From NCBI GenBank assembly GCA_963169595.1, contig CAUJFM010000175.1, positions 1 to 6,762 on the forward strand: a DNA stretch of 6,762 nt, given 5' to 3'. Positions 1 through 6,005 of this stretch are shown here, piece by piece (position 1 is the stretch's first letter; each line of letters begins with the position of its first letter). Source of the stretch: Bacteroidota bacterium. Lineage in GTDB: Bacteria; Bacteroidota; Bacteroidia; Flavobacteriales_F; PHOS-HE28. Both the position numbers and the translations under genes were made by a program. Below the pieces are notes generated by a model, which had not been told where the DNA came from, ran no database searches, and saw only the letters and a list, made by a program, of their open reading frames with translations.

Positions 1-1187
1 CCTGTTGCTGTATAATATTGGGAAAACACCCCTCCTACCAAGATGCGTCCATCACCCTGTTGCGCGATGGCTGAGATCGTATGATTGGGGCCATCCTCTC
101 CAAAGGATGGATCGACACCTCCATTCGGCAGCATACATTCGATAATACCTGTTGATTGGCCTTGAAATTCCTCCCAAATCCCCGAGGCGCAGACCTTTCC
201 ATCACTCAATATGCAGAGGCCCATGGCTCCTCTCTGAGACCCATCGAACGTGGCACCAGTTCCTGCATCGAACGAAAGGTCGACCTCTCCGTTGGGGAAT
301 ATTCTGGCGAAGCTGGCCTTGGGAACTCCGTTGACTGATGTGAAGCTACCACTGATCAGAATAGACCCATCAGCATAGAGGTCCATCGCGCTGACACTGG
401 TGTTCACCCCTGTTCCAAAGGCAAAGGATTCATCAACTTGGCCATCGGAAAGCAGTCTGATCAGGCCACGCCGTTGCACTCCATTGTATGACTGGAATCC
501 ACCGGCGACAAGAATGCGTCCATCTCCTTGTACTCGGATGCAACTGGGAATATTGGCAGGGAAAAATCCGGTTCCCATCTCGAAGGATTGGTCGTAGGAT
601 CCATCAGCATTGAGACATGCAAAATGACCGAAGTTATTTGCCCCCCATCCTCCGATAAGGATCCGACCATCGGCTTGTAAAGCGACTTCATCCACAGGGG
701 CAATGTCGCCGGGCCAGCTATCGAAGGTCGGATCCACGGCACCATTGGGAAGCAGCCGTGCCAAGCTCGGAAGATAGTGACCACCCACGGAATCAAATGC
801 ACCAGCAATGAGGATTCTCCCATCCGGGTCTAGCGCTATGCTTCTTACATGGGCATGGACCGTGGGCGTACCCGGAGGATTGGGCGTCAGATACAGACCT
901 GAGCCCAGATTAAAGGATGTATCCAGTTCACCATCGGGATGGATCCTTGCTATTCCTCTTCGCGGAGCTCCACCAACGCTTGAGAAATCCCCACCGATCA
1001 AGACCCGGCCATCGTCCTGTATGACGATCTCCCCGACATAACCCAACGAGCCTGCGGATACACCGGCACTGAACGACGGGTCGAAGGTCGAACCGCTTTG
1101 TGCAGAGGTTGGTATCACGTCCAGCATGAAAGTACCCATCAGGCACACAACGATCCGTCCAACGACAGAACGGCCCCGTGTCTTCAT
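1..1187 (-). CDS. Secreted delta-60 repeat protein (beta-propeller-like), 3' end beyond the window
   Basis: An open frame runs from an ATG at 1187 off the left edge: 395 codons with no stop. Residues 1-30 look like a Sec signal peptide (basic start MKTRGR, hydrophobic stretch, Ala-Gln near 29-30), so the protein should be exported. The rest is a tandem array of the delta-60 motif (DG-R-I-L-I-x-G-G, then A-R-L-x-P-D-G-x-x-D-x-S-F). DG pairs fall near residues 59, 122, 173, 222, 273, 329 and 379, so seven repeats of about 50-63 residues are visible. In known families such repeats form surface or secreted propellers; ligand and function are unknown. Any C-terminal sorting domain would lie outside the window. 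The ATG was chosen because it gives a clean signal peptide, with a weak purine-rich AGAAGAG just upstream. GC content is clearly lower than in cphA. Family assignment is strong; the role is not inferable. Confidence 0.9.
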   Translation of the reverse strand, partial: MKTRGRSVVGRIVVCLMGTFMLDVIPTSAQSGSTFDPSFSAGVSAGSLGYVGEIVIQDDGRVLIGGDFSSVGGAPRRGIARIHPDGELDTSFNLGSGLYLTPNPPGTPTVHAHVRSIALDPDGRILIAGAFDSVGGHYLPSLARLLPNGAVDPTFDSWPGDIAPVDEVALQADGRILIGGWGANNFGHFACLNADGSYDQSFEMGTGFFPANIPSCIRVQGDGRILVAGGFQSYNGVQRRGLIRLLSDGQVDESFAFGTGVNTSVSAMDLYADGSILISGSFTSVNGVPKASFARIFPNGEVDLSFDAGTGATFDGSQRGAMGLCILSDGKVCASGIWEEFQGQSTGIIECMLPNGGVDPSFGEDGPNHTISAIAQQGDGRILVGGVFSQYYTAT

Positions 1188-1298
1188 TGCTCTTCTTTTG
1201 AGCGCATATTCACAAGCGGAAGACACGGCATTGAAAACTCTGCTGGAGTTTGCTGTAGGAGGTACGTGCAACATGGTGGTGTATGTTGGGCGGTAATG

Positions 1299-1328
1299 CA
1301 AGTATAGCCCAAGTACCGGATAGTTCAA
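1299..1328 (-). promoter_or_regulatory. Bacteroidota-type promoter for the delta-60 gene
   Basis: On the minus strand there is TTG (1326-1328), a 19-bp spacer, then TATACTTG (1299-1306). This matches the Bacteroidota primary-sigma pattern TTG / TAnnTTTG at one mismatch with the expected spacing. Transcription would start near 1292 and give a leader of roughly 105 nt before the ATG at 1187. Inferred from pattern only. Confidence 0.45.
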
Positions 1329-1424
1329 GAGTGAATGACGCCTTCCAACAACCTCAATACCTTCCTCTCCACCTCCTATAGTCCGCAGCGGTCTCCCTGC
1401 GAAGGCATGGAGGGGGCGATGTGT

Positions 1425-1507
1425 CGGGCCTTCAGCCCTCCGCTCCGGTGCCGCATTAGCAACCCATGGCGTTGCCATGGGCTGATGTGCCACGGACCTT
1501 TGGCCCT
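1425..1507. repeat. Long imperfect hairpin (1448-1493) flanked by two related 15-bp modules
   Basis: The core is a perfect 8-bp stem CCCATGGC-GTT-GCCATGGG (1463-1481). Below it, 1448-1459 pairs with 1482-1493 (nine Watson-Crick pairs, two G-U, one mismatch), with bases 1460-1462 bulged. On either side lie related sequences, 1425-1439 and 1493-1507, identical at 12 of 15 positions (CGG-x-CCTT-x-x-GCCCT), each able to form a small GGC/GCC hairpin. The arrangement resembles a CCCAGGGC / GCCCTGGG intergenic repeat I recall from several bacterial phyla; I cannot verify that here. It could be an exported RNA element or a DNA-level repeat. Confidence 0.5.
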
Positions 1508-1823
1508 TTGAAGGATTGTGTACACACGGCATAGGCAGACAAGCCTGCGGTTCTTTAACGTGATCCGTCGGCCGGACGTGAGCCGCGTGAGCGGGTGGAG
1601 CGGCAGCTTGCCGAAGGTGAAGCGTAGGCATGGCGCGAGCGAGGAGGCGACCGAAGGAAGCCACCGGAGCCGCAGCCATGCCCGCTGAACCGAGGCAACT
1701 ACAGCGAAACACGCGACCCGCCTTCGCCCTCCCTGCGGTCGGGCTTCGGCGGGCACGGCCCATTCTTTCTAGGCTGGATCTCCACCCGGAACGAGAGTAG
1801 GCGAAGGCGGGGCACGTCCATCG

Positions 1824-1956
1824 CTTCGCTACGCTCGCGATGACGACTTCGCTACGCCATGCCTCCTTGCTCCGCCGACTGCGCCTTCGCCGTAGCTTCA
1901 GCGGAGCGAGGAGCGGCTACGCAAAGGCGCAGTCGGCAGACAAGCTCGCGATGACG
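1824..1956. repeat. Short direct repeats bracketing a 14-bp inverted repeat
   Basis: GCTCGCGATGACG occurs exactly at 1833-1845 and 1944-1956, and CTTCGCTACGC exactly at 1824-1834 and 1847-1857. Between the two 13-bp copies lies a hairpin with a perfect 14-bp arm (1874-1887 with 1924-1937, GCCGACTGCGCCTT). Its stem continues imperfectly through GTAGC (1892-1896) and GCTAC (1916-1920). The reverse complement (CGTCATCGCGAGCGTAGCGAAGCGAT) resembles a GCGAGCG-nAGCGAAGC intergenic repeat that I recall as widespread. Likely a mobile or amplified non-coding repeat; no coding role. Confidence 0.55.
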
Positions 1957-2059
1957 GCAAAGCACGGCGGATCTTCGATGAACGACCGGCTCTCCCTATC
2001 TTCCCCCACGCCTGCCCGTTCAACCAAAACCCACACCGCCGGAAAGCCGGTACACTCAC

Positions 2060-4726
2060 ATGCGGATCCTCGAACTCAAGGCCATGCGTGGCCCCAACCA
2101 TTGGTCGGTCCGTCGTCACAAGTTGATCGTCATGCGCCTCGACATCGAGGACTTGGAGGAACGGCCCACCGACAAGATCCCCGGCTTCTACGAGCGCATC
2201 ACCACGCTGCTCCCCAGCACCTACCGCCACCGCTGCAGCGAGGAGCACGAGGGCGGTTTCTGGGAACGCATCAAGCGCGGCACCTGGATGGGCCACGTGA
2301 TCGAGCACATCGCCCTGGAGATCCAGACCCTGGCCGGGATGGAGACCGGTTTCGGCCGCACCCGCAGCACCAGCGAACGCGGGGTGTACAACGTGGTCTT
2401 CAGCTACATCGAGGAGCCCGTGGGGCTGTTCGCGGCCAGGTCGGCCGTACGCATCGCCCAGGCCCTGATCGATGGAGTGGAATATGACCTGGAGGCTGAC
2501 ATTCAGCAGATGCGCGAGATCCGCGAGGAGAGCCGCCTGGGGCCCAGCACCGGCAGCATCGTGCAGGAGGCCGTGGCCCGGGGCATCCCGTACCTGCGCC
2601 TCAATGGGCAAAGCCTTGTGCAGCTGGGGCATGGTATCCACCAGAAGCGCATCCGCGCCACCATCACCAGCCGCACCAGCAACATCGGCGTGGAGATCGC
2701 CTGCGACAAGGAGGAGACCAAGCAGTTGCTGGAGAGCTACGAGATCCCCGTGCCGAAAGGCCGCGTGGTGCGCACCGAGGAAGGGCTGAAGGATGCGTTG
2801 GAAGTGGTGGGCTACCCCTGTGTGATCAAGCCCATCGGCGGCAACCACGGTCGTGGCGCCACCATCGGCATCAAGAACTGGGAGGAGGCCGTGCCCGCGC
2901 TGGCCAAGGCCAAGGAGATCAGCCGCAGCGTGATCGTGGAACGCTACATCACCGGCCTCGATCACCGGTTGCTCGTCATCAACCACCAGTTCGTGGCCGC
3001 CGCCAAGCGCACGCCCGCCTGCGTGATCGGCGATGGCGTGCACACCATCCGCCAGCTTGCCGACGAGGTGAACAAGGACCCGCGCCGCGGCTACGGGCAC
3101 GAGAAGGTCCTCACCCGCATTGACATCGACGACCACACCGAGAAGCTGCTCGCCCGCCGCGGCCTGACGCCCGACAGCGTGCCTCCGAAGGACGAGGTGG
3201 TGTACCTGAAGGCCACCGCCAACCTCAGCACCGGCGGCACCGCCACGGATGTCACCGAGATCGTGCACCCCTACAACGTCTTCATGGCCGAGCGCATCTC
3301 GCGCATCATCGACCTGGACATCTGCGGCATCGACATCATGACCGACGACATCACGCAGCCGCTCTCCGAGACCGGCGGCGCGGTGCTGGAGGTGAACGCC
3401 GCGCCGGGCTTCCGCATGCACCTGGAACCTACGGAAGGCATCGGTCGCAACGTGGCCGAGCCCGTGGTGGACATGCTCTTCCCGCCCGGTGCGCCGAGCC
3501 GCATCCCGATCATCGCCATCACCGGCACCAACGGGAAAACGACCACCACGCGCCTCACGGCCCACATCATGCGCAGCGTGAACTACAAGGTGGGCATGAC
3601 CTGCAGCGATGGCGTATACATCATGAACCGCATGCTGCAGAAGGGCGATTGCACCGGCCCGGCCAGCGCACAGTTCGTGCTGAAGGACCCGCTGGTGGAC
3701 ATGGCCGTGCTGGAGACCGCGCGCGGCGGCATGCTGCGCAGCGGCCTTGGCTTCGAGCATTGCGACGTGGGCATCTGCACCAACGTGGCCGCCGACCACC
3801 TTGGGTTGAAGGACATCAACACCCTGGAGGAACTGGCCCACGTGAAGAGCACTGTGCCGCGCAGCGTGCGCAAGGACGGCTACGCCATCCTCAACGCCGA
3901 CGATGAACTGGTGATGGCCATGCGCAAGCAGTGCGATTGCAAGATCGCCCTCTTCAGCCTGGACGAGAACAACCGCCTCATCCGCCAGCACTGCAAGCTC
4001 GGTGGCCTCGCGGCCATCTACGAGAACGGCTTCATCACCATCAGCAAGGGCGAGTGGAAGCTGCGCATCGAGAAGGCCGTGAACGTGCCGCTGACCTATG
4101 GCGGCAAGGCCGTGTTCAACATCCAGAACATCCTGCCCGCCGTGCTCGCCGCCTACACGCAGGGCGTGAAGATCGAGGAGCTGCGCCAGGCCCTGATGAC
4201 CTTCGTGCCTTCACCGGCGCAGACGCCCGGCCGCCTCAACCTCTTCCAGTTCCGCAACTTCCAGGTGGTGGTGGACTACGCCCACAACCCGCACGGCTTC
4301 GAGGCGCTGGGCCGTTTCCTCAGCAAGGTGCCCGACACGCCCAAGATCGGCGTCATCGCCGGCGTGGGCGACCGCCGCGACGAGGATACCGTGAACCTGG
4401 GCAAGCTCAGCGCCCGCATGTTCGACGAGATCATCATCCGCCAGGACCGCAACCTGCGCGGCAAGACCGACGATGAGATCATCGCGCTGCTGGTGAAGGG
4501 CATCCACGAGGTGGACCCCAACAAGCCCTTCAAGATCATGAAGAAGGAGGAGGAGGCCATCCGCCACGCCATCGGCACCGCGCCGAAAGGCGCCTTCGTG
4601 GTGCTCTGCAGCGACGTGGTGCCCGATGCCCTGGAGCTGGTGCTGAAGCTGAAGGAGCAGGACGAGCAGGTGGCCTTCAGCAAGGAGGACATCCCGAACC
4701 GGAACAAGGAATTGGTGGGGTCGTAG
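2060..4726 (+). CDS. cphA: Cyanophycin synthetase (CphA1 type)
   Basis: Makes cyanophycin, the cytosolic reserve polymer multi-L-arginyl-poly-L-aspartate, adding Asp then Arg with ATP. At 888 residues the length is normal for the family. The N-terminal domain opens with the typical MRILELKAMRGPN, which fixes the start, and carries H79-V-I-E82-H83, an HxxEH zinc-hydrolase-like motif; in CphA1 this domain is reported, as I recall, to cut polymer into primers. The ATP-grasp domain (about 215-475) shows VIKPIGGNHGRG (255-266) and LEVNAAPGF (443-451). The Mur-ligase-like domain (about 480 to the end) shows the P-loop GTNGKTTTT (489-497), ETARGGML (552-559), DHLG (579-582) with K596 where Mur ligases have a carbamylated lysine, DYAHNPHGF (739-747) and GDRRDED (770-776). 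It appears monocistronic, without a clear Shine-Dalgarno site. No cyanophycinase or dipeptidase partner is in the window. Confidence 0.96.
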   Translation: MRILELKAMRGPNHWSVRRHKLIVMRLDIEDLEERPTDKIPGFYERITTLLPSTYRHRCSEEHEGGFWERIKRGTWMGHVIEHIALEIQTLAGMETGFGRTRSTSERGVYNVVFSYIEEPVGLFAARSAVRIAQALIDGVEYDLEADIQQMREIREESRLGPSTGSIVQEAVARGIPYLRLNGQSLVQLGHGIHQKRIRATITSRTSNIGVEIACDKEETKQLLESYEIPVPKGRVVRTEEGLKDALEVVGYPCVIKPIGGNHGRGATIGIKNWEEAVPALAKAKEISRSVIVERYITGLDHRLLVINHQFVAAAKRTPACVIGDGVHTIRQLADEVNKDPRRGYGHEKVLTRIDIDDHTEKLLARRGLTPDSVPPKDEVVYLKATANLSTGGTATDVTEIVHPYNVFMAERISRIIDLDICGIDIMTDDITQPLSETGGAVLEVNAAPGFRMHLEPTEGIGRNVAEPVVDMLFPPGAPSRIPIIAITGTNGKTTTTRLTAHIMRSVNYKVGMTCSDGVYIMNRMLQKGDCTGPASAQFVLKDPLVDMAVLETARGGMLRSGLGFEHCDVGICTNVAADHLGLKDINTLEELAHVKSTVPRSVRKDGYAILNADDELVMAMRKQCDCKIALFSLDENNRLIRQHCKLGGLAAIYENGFITISKGEWKLRIEKAVNVPLTYGGKAVFNIQNILPAVLAAYTQGVKIEELRQALMTFVPSPAQTPGRLNLFQFRNFQVVVDYAHNPHGFEALGRFLSKVPDTPKIGVIAGVGDRRDEDTVNLGKLSARMFDEIIIRQDRNLRGKTDDEIIALLVKGIHEVDPNKPFKIMKKEEEAIRHAIGTAPKGAFVVLCSDVVPDALELVLKLKEQDEQVAFSKEDIPNRNKELVGS

Positions 4727-4745
4727 CGTCGAGGCATGCCTCGAC
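4723..4745 (+). repeat. REP-like palindrome with 5' GTAG, overlapping the cphA stop
   Basis: A perfect 18-nt palindrome GTCGAGGCATGCCTCGAC (4728-4745) is preceded, one base away, by GTAG (4723-4726). The TAG of that tetranucleotide is the cphA stop codon. GTAG beside a palindrome is the signature recognised by RAYT enzymes in enterobacteria, and a RAYT gene starts 32 bp downstream. No T-run follows the stem, so a classical intrinsic terminator is unlikely, although the hairpin could protect the cphA mRNA 3' end. Confidence 0.7.
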
Positions 4746-4777
4746 CGCTGTGTTAATGGCCGTGGTATTAGCAGAGC

Positions 4778-5359
4778 ATGCACATCCGCCGCAAATACAG
4801 CCGGTTGCGCGGATATGATTACGCCGCATGCGGTGCGTATTTCATGACCATCAACACCTATGGCCGTTCGCGCCTGTTCGGCAATGTCGTGGTTGATGGA
4901 ACCGTACCTCGTGTCGCCCTATCGGCCCACGGGCTGATCGTGCAGGAATGCTGGGATGCCATCCCGGATCATTTTCCGACCGTTCATCTGGATACGTTCC
5001 AGATCATGCCCGACCACGTGCATGCGATCGTGGTGGTCCTGGATGATGATGCCCCGTCGGGTGCGGCGATGGATGGGCGGTTATCCTACATGGCCCCTCG
5101 ATCCATCGAAACCCATGGTGCAGGTCGAGGCGGTGCCTCGACCCTACGCGGCGAATGGCGCCCCAATGGCGTGAAACCGCGTTCCGTTGGGGCCATTGTG
5201 GGTTCGTTCAAATCGGCCGTCACCAAACGTATCAACCAGGCACGTGGCACACCCGGCTCGCCCGTTTGGCAACCCAATTACCATGATCGCATCATCCGCA
5301 ATGCCGCGGAACATGATCGCATCGCCGCTTACATCCGCAAAACCCGGCTAAATGGTTGA
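4778..5359 (+). CDS. REP-associated tyrosine transposase (RAYT, Y1/HUH family), probably frameshifted at the C-terminus
   Basis: A single-strand DNA nuclease of the IS200-like Y1 family that acts on REP palindromes. The start RRKYSRLRGYDYAACGAYFMTI is typical. The HUH pair is H80-V-H82 in MPDHVHAIV (77-85), and the conserved helix SVGAIVGSFKSAVTKRIN spans 136-153. WQPNYHDRIIRN (164-175) leads to the catalytic tyrosine Y185. Family members then read N-P-x-x-W, but here the frame gives TRLNG and stops at 193. Reading one base back from 5341 restores NPAKWLNGTRAC with a stop at 5377-5379, which points to a one-base loss in the A-run at 5339-5342. Residues 116-124 are encoded by an in-frame REP-like palindrome in a variable loop (about 90-130). 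It stands alone between cphA and the toxin-antitoxin operon, with no second transposon gene. Activity without the final segment is uncertain. Confidence 0.9.
   Translation: MHIRRKYSRLRGYDYAACGAYFMTINTYGRSRLFGNVVVDGTVPRVALSAHGLIVQECWDAIPDHFPTVHLDTFQIMPDHVHAIVVVLDDDAPSGAAMDGRLSYMAPRSIETHGAGRGGASTLRGEWRPNGVKPRSVGAIVGSFKSAVTKRINQARGTPGSPVWQPNYHDRIIRNAAEHDRIAAYIRKTRLNG
5124..5147 (-). repeat. REP-like palindrome with GTAG, inside the RAYT coding sequence
   Basis: The stem GTCGAGGC (5124-5131), loop GGT and GCCTCGAC (5135-5142) repeats the stem of the 4728-4745 palindrome exactly. On the plus strand it is followed, after one base, by CTAC (5144-5147), so on the minus strand it reads GTAG-N-stem, the same format as the upstream element but inverted. 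The pairing extends one more base (G5123 with C5143). It is in frame and encodes G116-R-G-G-A-S-T-L-R124 of the transposase. Confidence 0.7.
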
Positions 5360-5374
5360 ATGGCACACGTGCAT

Positions 5375-5486
5375 GTTGATGGATGGAACCAGTACACATC
5401 TGAACCGCTGTGCGCGATGGGAACCGGTAGCCCCGCGCCTCAGCAGGGTCTCCTGGAAGGGACCCTGCACCAACTGATCCATCAAC
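5375..5486. repeat. Inverted-repeat structure with two internal hairpins (module 1)
   Basis: Outer arms GTTGATGGAT (5375-5384) and ATCCATCAAC (5477-5486) pair perfectly over 10 bp. Inside are hairpin A (GCGCG 5412-5416 with CGCGC 5434-5438, then GGG 5419-5421 with CCC 5431-5433) and hairpin B (GCAGGGTC 5443-5450 with GACCCTGC 5461-5468, continued by CCT/AGG around a bulged T5451 and a 3-nt loop). The loop of hairpin A holds GTAG (5427-5430). The whole would fold as a three-way junction. No U-run follows, so terminator function is doubtful. The left arm overlaps the restored RAYT stop codon. Confidence 0.45.
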
Positions 5487-5519
5487 GCGTTGTGAGCGCG
5501 GATGCGGCTGGTTTATGAG

Positions 5520-5645
5520 CGTATCCTGCGAATGCGCTCGACCGGATCTGATTAACGCAGCCAGCGGCTGTCTTGGATAACCCGCGTTCGCTTGCAGCCA
5601 TGGGCTGCATAGAGCTTACGTTGTTGCGCTATGTCGCAGGATACG
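5520..5645. repeat. REPIN-like inverted repeat enclosing two copies of one palindrome (module 2)
   Basis: The outer arms 5520-5531 (CGTATCCTGCGA) and 5634-5645 are perfectly complementary over 12 bp. Pairing continues through AT and GCGC (5532-5537 with 5626-5632) with single-base bulges at 5633 and 5630, about 18 bp in all. Inside sit two copies of the same small hairpin: GCAGCC-AGC-GGCTGT (5557-5571) and GCAGCC-ATG-GGCTGC (5594-5608). No target-site duplication is visible. It lies 18 bp past the toxin stop codon, so it could also act as a 3' structure of that transcript. Confidence 0.55.
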
Positions 5646-5662
5646 TGCCGCATAGTGCCGCA
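5645..5662. repeat. Short tandem repeat after the toxin gene
   Basis: GTGCCGCA occurs at 5645-5652 and 5655-5662, separated by TA, a 10-bp period. It lies immediately 3' of the toxin stop codon and touches the right arm of module 2. Significance unknown. Confidence 0.4.
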
Positions 5663-5663
5663 C

Positions 5664-6005
5664 TCAAGCGACCTTCAGGATGTGCTCAGCAAGCCGTTGC
5701 CGTACCAGTTGAAGTGTACCGTGGTCGATGCGACCCATGACGCCCTCGATCCACGATACGGGCACGACGTGCGCATGGCCCATGCGGATGAGGCCTGGGA
5801 AGCCCAGCCGTGCGCTGGTGAACGAAGCATGGCCTTCATCGATGCGGACATCAAGCTCTTTCACTTCCAGTCCAAGGCTCCCGCTGATGCCAAGTACAAG
5901 CCAGTCACCGCAGGGTGGAAAGCTGGCCACCAGAACGGCAGGCCTGGGTTTCCGCTGTCCGTCGGCTTGTGGTAGCGCCACACGCACCACATCGCCGGCC
6001 TTCAT
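5664..6005 (-). CDS. PemK/MazF-family toxin (endoribonuclease)
   Basis: A 113-residue protein of the usual length for MazF/PemK toxins, which cleave single-stranded RNA at short motifs and arrest growth when the antitoxin is lost. The N-terminus MKAGDVVRVALP matches the first strand of the fold. KPRPAVLVAS (19-28) carries the conserved Arg-Pro-Ala, and LVLGISGS (36-43) matches the next strand with its Ser/Thr. The C-terminal part follows the family pattern: P-G-L-I-R near 70-74, then VVPVSWIEGVMGRID (80-94) and a final helix. The start codon overlaps the upstream gene by 4 bases (ATGA, 6002-6005), the translational coupling common in toxin-antitoxin operons. A GGAG Shine-Dalgarno site (6014-6017 on this strand, 8 nt away) lies inside the upstream gene. 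Family call is good; RNA target unknown. Confidence 0.85.
   Translation of the reverse strand: MKAGDVVRVALPQADGQRKPRPAVLVASFPPCGDWLVLGISGSLGLEVKELDVRIDEGHASFTSARLGFPGLIRMGHAHVVPVSWIEGVMGRIDHGTLQLVRQRLAEHILKVA

Larger units (their letters stand above)
1188..2059. other. Gene-free, hairpin-rich intergenic region of about 870 bp
   Basis: I see no credible gene on either strand here. Open frames crossing it have no recognisable domain, and their compositional bias follows the GC-rich repeats. The stretch holds the delta-60 promoter (1299-1328), a long imperfect hairpin (1448-1493) flanked by two related short modules, a 10-bp palindrome TGTGTACACA (1517-1526), a small hairpin CGGCA-GCT-TGCCG (1601-1613), a 13-bp direct repeat (1833-1845 and 1944-1956) and a 14-bp inverted repeat (1874-1937). 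No promoter or Shine-Dalgarno site for cphA was found, though a small CCGG-AAAG-CCGG hairpin (2039-2050) sits just before its start. Together it reads as a mosaic of non-coding repeats. Confidence 0.6.

Noticed and set aside
461..823. 120-codon minus-strand open frame starting MGESSLLVHL
   Set aside because: It is out of frame with the delta-60 repeats, which continue without a break through the same DNA.
1376..1756. 126-codon minus-strand open frame in the intergenic region
   Set aside because: The translation is basic and low in domain signal, and the DNA is a series of hairpins; it looks like a translated non-coding repeat.
1510..1800. Possible tRNA, tmRNA or RNase P RNA in the GC-rich gap
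   Set aside because: No cloverleaf, T-arm consensus, CCA end or RNase P core motif could be found on either strand.
1840..2487. 215-codon plus-strand open frame entering cphA in another frame
   Set aside because: Its first part translates the repeats and its second part is the +1 shadow of cphA.
1898..3991. 697-codon open frame on the minus strand opposite cphA
   Set aside because: It is the antisense shadow of high-GC codon use in cphA, is rich in low-complexity His/Ala/Gly/Val, and matches no family; cphA explains the DNA fully.
4728..4745. Intrinsic terminator for cphA
   Set aside because: The palindrome is strong but no run of T follows, and the GTAG flank fits a REP better.
5336..5345. 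Programmed -1 ribosomal frameshift producing the full RAYT
   Set aside because: The site CGC-AAA-ACC is not a slippery heptamer and slippage of AAA back one base would pair poorly (CAA); a lost base or sequencing error is simpler.
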